NCBI GenBank assembly: GCA_031268195.1
Contig: JAIRXQ010000003.1
Coordinates: 1 to 64,000, forward strand
From: Azoarcus sp.
Lineage (GTDB): Bacteria > Pseudomonadota > Gammaproteobacteria > Burkholderiales > Rhodocyclaceae
DNA length: 64,000 bases
Direction: 5' to 3'
In this document: piece after piece, positions 1-12,031 of the stretch
Layout: every line of letters starts with the position of its first letter
How positions within the stretch are numbered: position 1 is the stretch's first letter
The notes under the pieces: generated by a model
What the model saw: only the letters and a program-made list of their open reading frames with translations
Told to the model about the DNA's origin: nothing
The model's database searches: none
Made by a program: the position numbers and the translations under genes

Positions 1-10
1 TCTTAAGTTC
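1..10 (-). rRNA. 5' edge of a 16S rRNA gene (partial)
   Basis: Read on the minus strand the window ends in AACTTAAGA, which matches the start of betaproteobacterial 16S rRNA just before the conserved AGAGTTTGATC block; that block itself lies outside the window. The call rests mainly on the upstream leader, which has the boxA element and the conserved stretch around GATAAGTGTGGGCGCTC seen in rrn leaders of this group. Only about ten bases are present, so the exact mature end is uncertain. Confidence 0.5.
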
Positions 11-162
11 AATCCTTACCTAAAGCACTCAAATCTCTTCGAGCACTCGTCATGCTTTGATTGGCCATCATAAATGACCAGCCTCGCCATACGAGCGCCC
101 ACACTTATCGGTCGTCCAGTTTGTTAAAGAACTTGCGCCCCGTCCAGGAGCGCAGAAGCGGA
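11..162 (-). promoter_or_regulatory. rRNA operon leader with boxA antitermination element
   Basis: On the minus strand TTCTTTAACAA (131 down to 121) is a near-consensus boxA, the NusB/S10 recruitment site found in rrn leaders. It is followed by GATAAGTGTGGGCGCTC, a stretch familiar from rrn leaders of beta- and gammaproteobacteria, and then by AT-richer sequence running into the presumed 16S start. The leader is non-coding; high-GC open frames crossing it have no protein-like character. Confidence 0.65.
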
Positions 163-191
163 ATTCTCGCAAAATCAGTAAGGAGCGTCAA
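163..191 (-). promoter_or_regulatory. rRNA operon sigma-70 promoter
   Basis: Minus-strand TTGACG (191-186) and GAGAAT (168-163) are separated by exactly 17 bases. They lie about 30 bases upstream of boxA and are followed by a GC-rich discriminator, as expected for a strong, stringently controlled rrn promoter. It sits in the 282-base gap downstream of the HD-GYP gene. A small inverted repeat, CCGGAA...TTCCGG at 211-226, could help end transcription of that gene but has no T-tract. Confidence 0.6.
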
Positions 192-282
192 CCCGTCTTG
201 TCGTCGCAAACCGGAAAAAGTTCCGGGCCGCGATTGAGAGCGGCGCAGTCTAACGGGCCGCGAGAAAAAGGCAAGCCACGGT

Positions 283-1455
283 TTATACGGAGGCGGTTCC
301 GCCGGGGGCCTGATAACCCCAGATCGAAGGCCAGTCGTAGGCGGGCAGGCGCGGCTGGTCGTCGTGCGCATAGCCGAGGATGCGATAGTCGTGCGGGCCA
401 ATGCGGCGCAGGCACGGTTCGGCGCGCGCGCGGCCGCTGGCGTCGAGAAAGGAGAGGACTTCGCGCGGCGCAAGTGTGGCATCGCGCACGAGATCGTAGA
501 AACGGCGGTTGATGATCGCCATTTCGCCGTTGGACAAGCGCACCACGCTGCCAGGCGGAAACAGCCCCAGGCGCCCCATGAGCAGGCGGGCAAGGCTCAG
601 GTCGAGCGAGTCGAGATCGGCGCCGAAAATGTGCTCGGTGAGTCCGGCGATGTCGCGGGCGCGGCTGATGCTCCAGTATTGCGGGCCGCGGCCGCGCCGC
701 ACGCGCAGGCGCGCGGCGAAGATGTCGATCAGCCGCAACATGCGCGCTTCCAGGCAGATGCCTCCCTTGGCGAGCCCGCGCGGATAGCCGCTGCCATTGA
801 GGTTTTCGTGGTGTTCGAGCACGGCGCGCGACCAGGTTTTTGAAATTCCAACGTCGTTGAGAAGCTCGGCAGCATGACGCGGATGCTCGGCCAAGGGACG
901 CCGCAGTGAAGTAGGCAGCGGGCCGGCGAGCGCCGCCATTTCGTCGTGCAGCGCCATGCTGCCGATGTTCATGGTCAGCGCCGCGCCGATCAGATCGACG
1001 AGTTCGTGTCGCGTAAAGGTGTGCGCGCTGCCGAGTTCGGCGGCGAACAAGGCCGCCAGCAGCGCCTGACACACGCTCGGCGTGCCGGGATTTGCGATGC
1101 GCGCGTAGCCGATGCAAGCATCGGGATCGAGTCGCCAACTCTCATGAATCACCTCGGCCAGCTCGCGGCACGCTGCGGCATCGGGCTTTCTGCCCTTGCC
1201 CGCTTTCGCGTCGAGCCGGTTCAGGGCTGCGCCAGCGTCGATCAGTGCGCGGAGCGGGTCTTTCATCGAAAACGATGCCGCCGCCGCGCTGGTGCAGAAC
1301 AGACGGCGGCTGCCCAATTGTTTTTGCACGTTCTCGCTGATGAGCGCGCCCCGCCGCAGCAACAGATTGCCGTTGCCGTCGAAGAGATCGCACGGCGAAA
1401 TATCCCCGATACGCGCGGGGGAGAGCATCACCGGACGAAAACTCGCTATGGGCAT
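283..1455 (-). CDS. Degenerate HD-GYP domain protein
   Basis: The 390-residue protein has an HD-GYP-like domain at roughly residues 130-260. HP (191-192) and HHENLNGSGYP (215-225) closely match the conserved HHE and GYP elements of cyclic-di-GMP phosphodiesterases. The HD dyad, normally within HDIGK, is replaced by MNIGS (162-166), so metal binding and catalysis are probably impaired; it may instead sense c-di-GMP or act as a scaffold. The N-terminal 70 residues are non-catalytic and the C-terminal 130 residues are of unclear type. No transmembrane segment is evident. It is transcribed towards the rrn operon. The family call is solid; loss of activity is inferred. Confidence 0.75.
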   Translation of the reverse strand: MPIASFRPVMLSPARIGDISPCDLFDGNGNLLLRRGALISENVQKQLGSRRLFCTSAAAASFSMKDPLRALIDAGAALNRLDAKAGKGRKPDAAACRELAEVIHESWRLDPDACIGYARIANPGTPSVCQALLAALFAAELGSAHTFTRHELVDLIGAALTMNIGSMALHDEMAALAGPLPTSLRRPLAEHPRHAAELLNDVGISKTWSRAVLEHHENLNGSGYPRGLAKGGICLEARMLRLIDIFAARLRVRRGRGPQYWSISRARDIAGLTEHIFGADLDSLDLSLARLLMGRLGLFPPGSVVRLSNGEMAIINRRFYDLVRDATLAPREVLSFLDASGRARAEPCLRRIGPHDYRILGYAHDDQPRLPAYDWPSIWGYQAPGGTASV

Positions 1456-1544
1456 TCACGCGTCTCCGCGTTGGACTGCGATTCGGGCGGACAAGGCTAT
1501 GTCTCCATTGTGACCCTTGCCAGGGGCTTGTGACCCGGCATAGT

Positions 1545-2225
1545 TCATGAACCGGCGCGATCCAGATCGACGCACAGCCGATAGAGCGTTTGTCCCGAAT
1601 CCCGGTATTTGCGCTCAAACGGCGTCAGCGCCTGGACGGCCTCATATTCGTTGCATTGCACGGAATAGCCCAGCACGATATCCAGTGCAAGCGCGAATTC
1701 GGCCACATAAACCGGCCAATTGCTGCGGCATTCGAGCACGCCGCCCAGTTTCGGGATGAATGGAAATACCGGATGCGCGGGCCAGCGCCGCCCAAGATGG
1801 CCGATTTTGGGCCACGGATTCGGATAGAGGATGTAATGCCGCGCCAGCCGCACGCCGCGTTCGCAGAGCAGCCGCCAGAAATCGACCAGATCGGCGCGCA
1901 CGAATACGAGATTCTTCGGCAGCAGCGCAGCGGGGTACGGTTTTTTGCGTTGCAGGCGCTCTTCTGACTGATCGACGCCGATCACCCAATGATCGGGAAG
2001 CATCCGTGCCAGCTCGATCGTGCTGTGCCCCACGCCGCAGCCGGCGTCCAACACGAGTGGCGCGCGGGCGTCCCAGCCCGCGAGCGCATCGTCGCACGCG
2101 GCAACGTTGTAGGCAGCGAAGGGTTTGCGGAACGGATGCGCGAGATGCGTGCGCACCCGCTCGGCCAGGTGTTCGTGCACGCCCTGCTGCGCGCTCGCGG
2201 GGATGCGGGAGTTGGCGTAGCTCAA
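1545..2225 (-). CDS. TrmB-like SAM-dependent methyltransferase
   Basis: Class I methyltransferase of the tRNA (guanine-N7) TrmB superfamily. The SAM-binding motif is LDAGCGVGHST at about residues 58-68, an acidic motif II follows (VIGVDQSEERL), and YPNPWPK is the TrmB signature. The shorter N-terminus and the tail (LECRSNW, then a late FERKYRDSGQTLYRL) resemble the TrmB paralogue common in beta- and gammaproteobacteria rather than housekeeping TrmB, so m7G46 formation is possible but unproven. It is divergent from rpmE and shares its short promoter region. Confidence 0.75.
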   Translation of the reverse strand: MSYANSRIPASAQQGVHEHLAERVRTHLAHPFRKPFAAYNVAACDDALAGWDARAPLVLDAGCGVGHSTIELARMLPDHWVIGVDQSEERLQRKKPYPAALLPKNLVFVRADLVDFWRLLCERGVRLARHYILYPNPWPKIGHLGRRWPAHPVFPFIPKLGGVLECRSNWPVYVAEFALALDIVLGYSVQCNEYEAVQALTPFERKYRDSGQTLYRLCVDLDRAGS

Positions 2226-2281
2226 CGGTCGGCCCTCGATGAAATGACGATGCGCCGTGGGGCGCGGCCAAGCATTATTGC

Positions 2282-2310
2282 TTGCAAGACGGCGCGAGGC
2301 TGCGGATAAT
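2282..2310 (+). promoter_or_regulatory. Probable rpmE promoter
   Basis: TTGCAA and GATAAT are separated by 17 bases, with the start of rpmE 54 bases downstream. The -10 matches the sigma-70 consensus at five of six positions and the -35 at four. Confidence 0.45.
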
Positions 2311-2363
2311 TGCGGCCTCTTTTAGCCAGGGCGGTCACAACCACCGCCCGCAAGGATCAAAAC

Positions 2364-2582
2364 ATGAAAGCCGACATCCATCCCAATTACAAGGACGTCA
2401 ACGTGACCTGCTCCTGCGGCAACACGTTCGTCACCCGCTCGACCCTCAGCAAGCCCGACCTGCACATCGAAGTGTGCTCTTCTTGCCATCCGTTCTACAC
2501 CGGCAAGCAGAAGATCGTCGACACCGCCGGTCGCGTCGAACGTTTCCGCCAGAAGTACGGCAACATCCAGCGCGCAAAGTAA
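2364..2582 (+). CDS. rpmE: 50S ribosomal protein L31
   Basis: A 72-residue protein starting [12 protein letters not shown], the standard L31 N-terminus. It carries the four zinc-binding cysteines of the C+ type (CSC near 15-17 and CSSC near 37-40) and the conserved HPFYTGKQK segment. An upstream in-frame ATG would add 18 residues unlike any L31, so the ATG after AAGGATCAAAAC was chosen. The gene is monocistronic, with a good terminator immediately downstream. Being the zinc form, it is the version normally replaced by the C- paralogue under zinc starvation; no paralogue is in view. Confidence 0.97.
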   Translation: MKADIHPNYKDVNVTCSCGNTFVTRSTLSKPDLHIEVCSSCHPFYTGKQKIVDTAGRVERFRQKYGNIQRAK

Positions 2583-2604
2583 GCCGAGACGCGCGACGAT
2601 CCAG

Positions 2605-2627
2605 AAAGGCAGCTTCGGCTGCCTTTT
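2605..2627 (+). terminator. Rho-independent terminator of rpmE
   Basis: AAAGGCAGC-TTCG-GCTGCCTTT forms a perfect nine-pair stem with a stable UUCG tetraloop, followed by a short run of Ts. It is placed 22 bases after the rpmE stop. Confidence 0.9.
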
Positions 2628-2645
2628 TCTCTTGACGAGGCCCGC

Positions 2646-3140
2646 ATGGACATCGCCATCCGCCCCATCACACCGGACGACATCGGTGCGATCGCATCGC
2701 TGGCGCGCGCCGCATGGTTCAGCGCCTACAGCGACATCCTGCCGCCGGGGCAGATCGACTACATGCTGGCGCAACGCTACGGGCACGGCCGTTTCGATGC
2801 CGATCTCGCCGATCCGCAAAAATGGCTGCATCAGGCGCTCATCGATGATGTTCGCGCCGGTTTCGCCACCTGCGACATTCACGAGGGCGAATTCAGACTG
2901 CACGAGCTCTATATTCACCCGGACATGCAGCATCGCGGCCTCGGCGCGGCACTGGTCGCGCACGCCGCGGGTCTGGCGCGCGAGCACGGCTACCCGGCGC
3001 TGATCCTCGCCGTCAACAAGAACAACGCGCAGGCGATCCGCGCTTATGACAAATACGGCTTCCGGGTGCGCGACGAGATCGTGGCCGACATCGGCGGCGG
3101 CTTCGTGATGGATGATTACATCATGGAGAAGCCGGCCTAG
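2646..3140 (+). CDS. GNAT family N-acetyltransferase
   Basis: This 164-residue protein spans a full GNAT fold. The acetyl-CoA pyrophosphate loop is visible as HRGLGAALVAHA near residues 98-109, preceded by the beta-4 strand LYIHPDM; a late NAQAIRAYDKYGF motif (helix alpha-4 and beta-6) is typical of the Gcn5 family. The substrate cannot be deduced. The gene lies 18 bases after the rpmE terminator and is followed by the glycosyltransferase gene on the same strand. Confidence 0.9.
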   Translation: MDIAIRPITPDDIGAIASLARAAWFSAYSDILPPGQIDYMLAQRYGHGRFDADLADPQKWLHQALIDDVRAGFATCDIHEGEFRLHELYIHPDMQHRGLGAALVAHAAGLAREHGYPALILAVNKNNAQAIRAYDKYGFRVRDEIVADIGGGFVMDDYIMEKPA

Positions 3141-3266
3141 CGTCGGCAGTGGCATGGCGCAATCCGGGCACGAACAGCAAAAAATTACCGGGTCACACTT
3201 GCTAAGCGGACCGACAGTAGCTGCAACCGCTAGAATGCTCCCACTCTTGTCACCAACCGCGCCCGC

Positions 3267-4922
3267 ATGATCCGCGAAACCCCCAGCCAACCCGGGTTTT
3301 TGTACCGACGTATCTACGGAACCGTCGGCCTCGCCCTGCTCGCGGGGTTTTACCTGCTCACCGGCCTGCTCGGCCATGAGCCCTGGCGCGGCGATGACAT
3401 TCGTTATTTTGGCCCGGTCTATTCGATGTTGCAGGGCGAGGGGCTGCTTTTTCCGCAACTTGCCGGGGCGCCCTTTCTCGATTTTCCGCCGCTCTATTAC
3501 TGGTGTGCGGCGCTGACCGCTTTCGTCACCAAGGGCGTGGGGCTGCTCGATGCCCCCAACGGCGCCCGGCTGGCGAGCGCCGTTTTCACCGCGCTCACCG
3601 TCTATTGGGTCGCACGCGCCGCCGAACGCCTGTACGGCCGCCCCACGCGCACCCCCGCGGCACTGCTTGTCATCGGCAGTCTCGGCCTCGTCATCCACGC
3701 CCACGAAACTCAACCGCTCATCGCGCTGATGGCGATGGTCGCGCTTGTGCTGGCGGGCATCGCACGCGTGCCCGAACGCCCCTTGCTCGGCAGCTTGCAG
3801 GCGGGCTTGGGCTGCGCGCTCGCCATTCTCTGCGCCGGTCTTACCGGGGCGCTGCTGACTGCGCCGCTTTTCGCGCTGGCCATCCTGGTCAGCCCGGAAT
3901 GCCGCAATCCCCGCGCCAGCGGTGGCCTGCTCGCCGGCTTGACGCTCGGCGCCTGCCTGGGTGGCTGGTGGCCGCTTGCCTTGCATCTGGAATCGCCGGA
4001 GCTTTTTGCGCTTTGGCGGCACGAGCAATGGCAGCAAATTCTGGGCAGCGGTTCTCCCGATGCTTTTCCCCGCCTGATCGGTCAGTTGGGCTGGTTCCTG
4101 TGGCCCCTGTGGCCGCTGGCGCTGTGGGCGCTCTGGCGCGAGCGCCGCCATCTCATCCAGTTGCGCTGGCTGCTGCCGTTGCTCGCGACGGCCATCGCGC
4201 TCGTGCTGATCGTCCTGTCGGGCAACTACGCCCAAACCGTCGCGCTGCCGCTGCTGCCCGCCGTGGCGCTACTGGCCGCGGGCGGCATCACCACCTTGCG
4301 GCGCGGCGCGGCCAACGCTTTCGATTGGTTCTCGGCAATGACCTTCGGCGTCTTCGCCATTTTGGTGTGGATCGCCTGGACGGCGCAGGTTTTCGCCTGG
4401 CCGCCGGGACTTGCTCGCGACATCGCTCGCCGGGCGCCTGAATTCGCCGTAAACGGCACATGGTTCAAAACCCTGCTCGGCATCGGTATCTGCGCCCTCT
4501 GGTTCGCACTGGCCTGGAAGCTGCCGCGCAAGCCGGGACGCGCCGCCGCCAACTGGGCAACGGGCATGACGATGCTGATCTGCCTCGGGGTGACGCTGCT
4601 GATGCCCTGGTTCGATCACAGCCGTAATTACAAGCCGATGGCCGAGTCGCTCCGACAAGCGCTCGCGTCGCGCACGGACGAATGCGTCGCCAGCGAAAAA
4701 TTGCCCGATGCAATCCAGGTCATGCTCGATTACTACGTTGGCCTGCGCGTCGAACCTTCACGCGCCGACGCCACGCCTTGCCATTTGCTGCTGGCCTATG
4801 CCGACCGCAAGGAACGGAAACCCGGCGAAAAAGAGGGATGGGAGCCGGATTGGGTTTTCCAGCGGGGCGGCGGCAAGCAGTTTGAATCCTTGCACCTTTA
4901 CACCCGTTCGGATCGTGACTGA
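3267..4922 (+). CDS. ArnT/PMT-like membrane glycosyltransferase (GT39/GT83 type)
   Basis: The 551-residue polytopic membrane protein has about ten to twelve hydrophobic segments. The first, at about 19-38, is followed by HEPWRGDDIRYFGP; the acidic residues in this first periplasmic loop match the catalytic position of ArnT and protein mannosyltransferases. LDFPPLYYW resembles the family's second motif. The C-terminal 100 residues form a soluble periplasmic tail. Such enzymes transfer a sugar from a polyprenyl-phosphate carrier to lipid A or protein. The stop overlaps the GTG start of pgi by eight bases, so the two are probably co-transcribed. The acceptor is unknown. Confidence 0.8.
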   Translation: MIRETPSQPGFLYRRIYGTVGLALLAGFYLLTGLLGHEPWRGDDIRYFGPVYSMLQGEGLLFPQLAGAPFLDFPPLYYWCAALTAFVTKGVGLLDAPNGARLASAVFTALTVYWVARAAERLYGRPTRTPAALLVIGSLGLVIHAHETQPLIALMAMVALVLAGIARVPERPLLGSLQAGLGCALAILCAGLTGALLTAPLFALAILVSPECRNPRASGGLLAGLTLGACLGGWWPLALHLESPELFALWRHEQWQQILGSGSPDAFPRLIGQLGWFLWPLWPLALWALWRERRHLIQLRWLLPLLATAIALVLIVLSGNYAQTVALPLLPAVALLAAGGITTLRRGAANAFDWFSAMTFGVFAILVWIAWTAQVFAWPPGLARDIARRAPEFAVNGTWFKTLLGIGICALWFALAWKLPRKPGRAAANWATGMTMLICLGVTLLMPWFDHSRNYKPMAESLRQALASRTDECVASEKLPDAIQVMLDYYVGLRVEPSRADATPCHLLLAYADRKERKPGEKEGWEPDWVFQRGGGKQFESLHLYTRSDRD

Positions 4923-6558
4923 CAACTTCATCGTGCCACAGCGTTTGCGCGCATGGACGGCGCTTGCCTCGCATGCGCAGCGGCTCATAGGCAGGCCGCT
5001 GCCGACGTTGTTCGCGGACGATCCGGGGCGCGCCAAACGCCTCTCCTTGAGCCTCGGCAGTCCCGTCGAGCCAGATCGGGCCGCGATCGTCGCGGATTTT
5101 TCCAAGCACCTGCTCGACGACGCGGTGCTGGCCGAGCTCATCCAGCTCGCACGCGAAGCGCATCTGGACGAAGGCATCCACTGCCTTTTCACCGGCGAGC
5201 AGGTCAATTTCACCGAAGGCCGCGCGGCCGCTCACATGGCCATGCGCGGCAGTTGCCCGCCGCCACCCGGAAACAGTACGGGTGTCAGTTCGCTCGCCAT
5301 GCGCGCCTTCGCGTTCGCGTTGCGCGACGGCAATCTCATCGGCAGCACCGGCAAGCCGTTGCGCCATCTGGTCAACATCGGCATCGGCGGCTCCGACCTC
5401 GGCCCCCGCCTCGTGAGCGAGGCACTGACCGATCTTTACGCCAACGAAAGCAGCCCGCGCGTCGACTTCGTCGCCAACATCGATCCGCGCGACATCGCCG
5501 CCGTGCTCGAACGCTCGGACGCCACGGATACGCTCTTTCTTGTTTCGTCGAAAAGTTTCGGCACGGCGGAAACGCTCGCCAATGCCGAGGCCGCGCGGCA
5601 ATGGCTGCGGGCCTCGCTCGGCAGCGATGCCGACATCGGCGCGCATTTCGCCGCCGTCAGCAACGCGGAAAAAACCGCCGCCGCGTTCGGCATCCAGCCT
5701 GATCGTATTTTTCCGCTGCCTGAATGGGTCGGAGGGCGTTATTCGGTGTGGTCGGCCATCGGCTTGCCGGTACTTGCCGCCATTGGCGGCGCGTTCGACG
5801 AATTTCTCTCCGGTGGCTGGGCGATGGACGAACATTTCCGCACCACGCCCTTCGAGCGCAACATTCCGGTGTGGCTTGGACTCATCGGCCTGTGGAACAC
5901 CGATTACCTCGCCATCGAAACCCTTGCCGCCCTGCCTTACGCGCACGGCCTGCGCAGTTTTCCCGCCTGGCTCCAGCAGCTCGAAATGGAGAGCAACGGC
6001 AAACACACCCTGCGCGACGGCTCCGAGTCCCTGTTGCATACCGCCCCCATCGTCTGGGGCGGCGCGGGCACCACCGGCCAGCACGCCTTTTACCAGTTGC
6101 TCTATCAGGGCACGCGCAAGGTCGCGCTCGATTTCATCGTCCCCGTCGGGGAAGACGAACCGCGCCAACGGGCGCTGGTCGAAAACGCGCTCGCGCAAGC
6201 CGCCGCCCTGATGGCCGGACGCGACTTCAACGCCTCGCGCGCCGCGCTCGCGCGCCGCGGTCTGCCCGCCGCCGAAATCGAACGCCTGGCGCCGCATCTC
6301 ACTTGCACGGGCAACCAGCCCAGCACCACTTTATTGCTGCCCAAGCTCGATGCCTTCCACCTCGGCGCACTGCTGGCGCTCTACGAGCACAAGGTTTTCG
6401 TGCAGAGCTGGATCTGGGGCATCAATCCCTTCGATCAATACGGCGTCGAACTGGGCAAAGAGATGGCGCGCGCGCTGGCATTGGGCCACGCCGGCGCGCA
6501 GGATGCCTCGACGGCGCGGCTGGCCGCGGTCGCGGAATCTTTCCGGCAGCAGCTGTAG
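4915..6558 (+). CDS. pgi: Glucose-6-phosphate isomerase
   Basis: Interconverts glucose-6-phosphate and fructose-6-phosphate in the cytoplasm. The 547 residues match the usual 545-550. Signature regions are present: VNIGIGGSDLGP, the SIS phosphate loop LFLVSSKSFGTAET, GGRYSVWSAIGLP, MESNGKH and the C-terminal WGINPFDQYGVELGK. The start is taken as GTG, giving VTDNFIVPQRL; open frame upstream of it is the out-of-frame end of the glycosyltransferase gene. Translational coupling to that gene is likely from the eight-base overlap. A role in supplying sugar nucleotides for the neighbouring transferase is possible but not shown. Confidence 0.96.
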   Translation: MTDNFIVPQRLRAWTALASHAQRLIGRPLPTLFADDPGRAKRLSLSLGSPVEPDRAAIVADFSKHLLDDAVLAELIQLAREAHLDEGIHCLFTGEQVNFTEGRAAAHMAMRGSCPPPPGNSTGVSSLAMRAFAFALRDGNLIGSTGKPLRHLVNIGIGGSDLGPRLVSEALTDLYANESSPRVDFVANIDPRDIAAVLERSDATDTLFLVSSKSFGTAETLANAEAARQWLRASLGSDADIGAHFAAVSNAEKTAAAFGIQPDRIFPLPEWVGGRYSVWSAIGLPVLAAIGGAFDEFLSGGWAMDEHFRTTPFERNIPVWLGLIGLWNTDYLAIETLAALPYAHGLRSFPAWLQQLEMESNGKHTLRDGSESLLHTAPIVWGGAGTTGQHAFYQLLYQGTRKVALDFIVPVGEDEPRQRALVENALAQAAALMAGRDFNASRAALARRGLPAAEIERLAPHLTCTGNQPSTTLLLPKLDAFHLGALLALYEHKVFVQSWIWGINPFDQYGVELGKEMARALALGHAGAQDASTARLAAVAESFRQQL

Positions 6559-6670
6559 CAACACAGACCACCGGGTGCGCGCGTAAAGGGCGTGGTGCGG
6601 TAACGGGCGTTCGCAGGACCGCCGCCTGGGGCTATTCCGGAGCAAGCGCGGCGCAGGTATGATCGCCCCC

Positions 6671-7036
6671 ATGCATTACAAGCGCGTGATCTCCTTCCTG
6701 CTGGCCGTGTGCGTGGCTGCCGTTTCCCTGCCGGGCGGCATCGCAGCCCCGATCGCGTATGCCGCGCAGACAGGGTCGGCTGCCCCCGCACACTGCCACG
6801 CAGCCGGTGCGGCCCACGACAGTGGCACACATCGCCACGCCGTCCCGGAAAAACACGATTGCCAAAGAACACGCCTCTCCCACGACTGTTGCGTGCCATG
6901 CGTGGCCATCGCGCCGCCTGCCCGCATCATGAGTCTTGCCGACGAACATGACACGCTCATCGCCCGCATGCCTGCTTGCCTGCGCCCCACCGAGCGCGCG
7001 GCGGACATCTATCGCCCGCCCTGGCGGCACGCCTGA
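6671..7036 (+). CDS. Small exported His/Cys-rich protein (CopL/DUF2946-like)
   Basis: A 121-residue protein with an N-terminal signal peptide (MHYKRVISFLLAVCVAAVSL, cleavage near AYA-A). A metal-ligand-rich centre follows: several His residues (HCHAAGAAH, HRH, HDC) and a CCVPC cluster. The C-terminus ADIYRPPW resembles small CopL/DUF2946 proteins found beside copper genes. Periplasmic copper or other metal binding is a plausible but unproven role. The gene precedes the DUF6803-like membrane protein gene by 78 bases and probably shares its transcript. An ATG four codons upstream is an alternative start. Confidence 0.6.
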   Translation: MHYKRVISFLLAVCVAAVSLPGGIAAPIAYAAQTGSAAPAHCHAAGAAHDSGTHRHAVPEKHDCQRTRLSHDCCVPCVAIAPPARIMSLADEHDTLIARMPACLRPTERAADIYRPPWRHA

Positions 7037-7114
7037 TTCCGGCTTTTCCGCTTTCCCCGCGCCCACGGCTTGTGCGACGCGGGCGACCCGCTTGACTTTT
7101 CGGGAGCGTTTCAA

Positions 7115-7660
7115 ATGAATATGACGCATTACATGGAGCTTCTTGCCACCAACCAGCCGTGGAACCTGCTGCTGTTCATGGCCGTGCCAGTGGTGCTGGC
7201 CGAGACGGTGGCGATCACCGAGCTGTATCTGCTCTACAAACGCCGCTTCTCCGGCCCGGTACGGCAACTGAACCGTGCGGCGGGCACCGCCGTGGGGCTG
7301 TATTTCATCGGCGTCATCGTCTATCTGCTCATCAACGCCGTCGCGCCGATCACTCGAAACGGCGAATGGCGCACCATCCTCGATGTATTCGCGGTGGGCA
7401 CATACCTCGTGAGCGGCGTGCCGCTGATCCTCGTCGCCTTGCAGGATCTGGGGATCATCCAGCGCGACTTGCCGGAAGAAAAAAAACTTGCCTGGCACGT
7501 CACCTACATCGCCGCCTTCCTCGTTTTCGGCCACCTCGCGATGATCGCGGGCATGACCGACCCGACACTCTTCGGCTACGAAGGCGCGCCGATGGCGCAC
7601 GACATGCCCGCCGTGGAGACGCCCGCGATGGAGATGCCGACGCACGGCGCGGCACACTGA
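7115..7660 (+). CDS. DUF6803-type four-helix membrane protein
   Basis: The 181 residues contain four clear membrane segments (about 12-32, 52-75, 92-112 and 128-148), beginning MNMTHYMELLATNQPWNLL, which I recognise as a family annotated DUF6803. The last 30 residues are rich in Met and His (APMAHDMPAVE, MEMPTHGAAH), an unusual tail suggesting copper or silver binding. Placed after a small metal-ligand-rich exported protein and before a strong terminator, it looks like part of a two-gene metal-handling unit. Function is unknown. The ATG two codons later is an alternative start. Confidence 0.65.
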   Translation: MNMTHYMELLATNQPWNLLLFMAVPVVLAETVAITELYLLYKRRFSGPVRQLNRAAGTAVGLYFIGVIVYLLINAVAPITRNGEWRTILDVFAVGTYLVSGVPLILVALQDLGIIQRDLPEEKKLAWHVTYIAAFLVFGHLAMIAGMTDPTLFGYEGAPMAHDMPAVETPAMEMPTHGAAH

Positions 7661-7671
7661 ACGACAGGCGG

Positions 7672-7708
7672 AAAAGCGGCCCCCGCTTGCGGGCGGGGGC
7701 CGCTTTTT
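7672..7708. terminator. Strong intrinsic terminator, probably bidirectional
   Basis: AAAAGCGGCCCCCGC and its complement GCGGGGGCCGCTTTT flank a short loop and are followed by a T-run on the plus strand, with an A-run on the other side. It lies between the convergent DUF6803-like gene and queG, abutting the queG stop codon. Confidence 0.9.
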
Positions 7709-8782
7709 TCATGCCTGCCGCCGCGCCAGCGCCCAGCGCACATGTTCACGCACCAATGCCGAGGGCTCATCCGCCCGCGCCCGCAGGGCCGTGAGGACTT
7801 CCGGCGTTTTGGGCGCGTTGCCCAGCGCCACGGCGATGTTGCGCAACCAGCGTTCGTAGCCGATGCGGCGGATGGCGCTGCCTGCGGTGCGGGCCAGGAA
7901 TGTCGCCTCGCTCCATGCGAACAACACCGTCAGCGGGGCGCGATCCAGATCGTGGCGCACCGCGAAATCCGCCTCCGCGCTCGGGCGGGTGTGGCGATTC
8001 CACGGACAGACGAGTTGGCAGTCGTCGCAGCCGTAGATGCGGTTGCCGATGAGCGGGCGCAGCGGTTCGGGAATGTGGCCGGGGTGTTCGATCGTGAGAT
8101 AAGAGATGCAGCGGCGGGCATCGAGCGTATAGGGGGCGACGATGGCCCCGGTGGGGCAGGCTTCGATGCAGGCCTCGCAGGTGCCGCAATGACCGGCGAC
8201 GGGCGCATCGAGCGGCAGGGGCAAGTCGATGAAGATTTCCCCGAGAAAGAAAAACGATCCGGCGTCGCGGCACAGCAGGAGCGTGTGCTTGCCGCGCCAG
8301 CCGAGTCCCGCGCGTTGCGCCAACTCCACTTCGAGCACGGGGGCGGAATCGGTAAACACACGGCAATGCGCGGGCGCGGCCGCCCCGATGCGTTCGGCCA
8401 AGCGTTGCAGGCGGGCACGCAAAACTTTATGGTAGTCGCGCCCCACGGCGTAGCGCGAGACATAGGCAAGGCCGCCGTCGGCAAGCGTCGCGGCGGCGCA
8501 GACGGCTTCGGGCCAGTAGTCCATACGCACGGAGATCACCCGACGCGCGCCGGGCACGAGTGTGGCGGGATGCGAACGTTCAGCTTCGTGACGCGCCATA
8601 TAATGCATATCGCCGTGACGCCCCGCCGCGAGCCAGCGACGCAAACGCTCGCCCGCGCCGGGCAAATCGGCGGCAGCGATGGTCAGCGCCGAAAAACCCA
8701 GTTCCGCCGCCCAGCGCCGGATGTCGGCGGCCAGCGCGGTCAAGTGCGGCAGCGCGGTGGCATCCCTGACAGGTTCGAGCAG

Positions 8783-8800
<18 letters not shown>
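7709..8800 (-). CDS. queG: Epoxyqueuosine reductase
   Basis: Catalyses the last step of queuosine biosynthesis, reducing epoxyqueuosine in tRNA with a cobalamin cofactor and two 4Fe-4S clusters. Visible features of the 363-residue protein are the N-terminal DUF1730 domain, the ferredoxin cysteines CGTCEACIEACPTGAI and the second set GCDDCQLVCPWN. The C-terminal HEAT-like part is short. The start at MSENDHLLEP was chosen because earlier in-frame sequence lacks family similarity and runs into tsaE. The 5' end overlaps the divergent tsaE gene by 18 bases if both upstream starts are used. Confidence 0.95.
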
Positions 8801-12022
<3,222 letters not shown>

Positions 12023-12031
12023 GAAAAAGCA

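Noticed and set aside
2322-4235. 637-codon open frame on the minus strand opposite the GNAT and glycosyltransferase genes
   Set aside because: It is antisense to two recognisable proteins and has shadow-type composition (Gln/Arg/Asp-rich, no domain).
4720-6297. 525-codon minus-strand frame opposite pgi
   Set aside because: Antisense shadow of a well-conserved isomerase.
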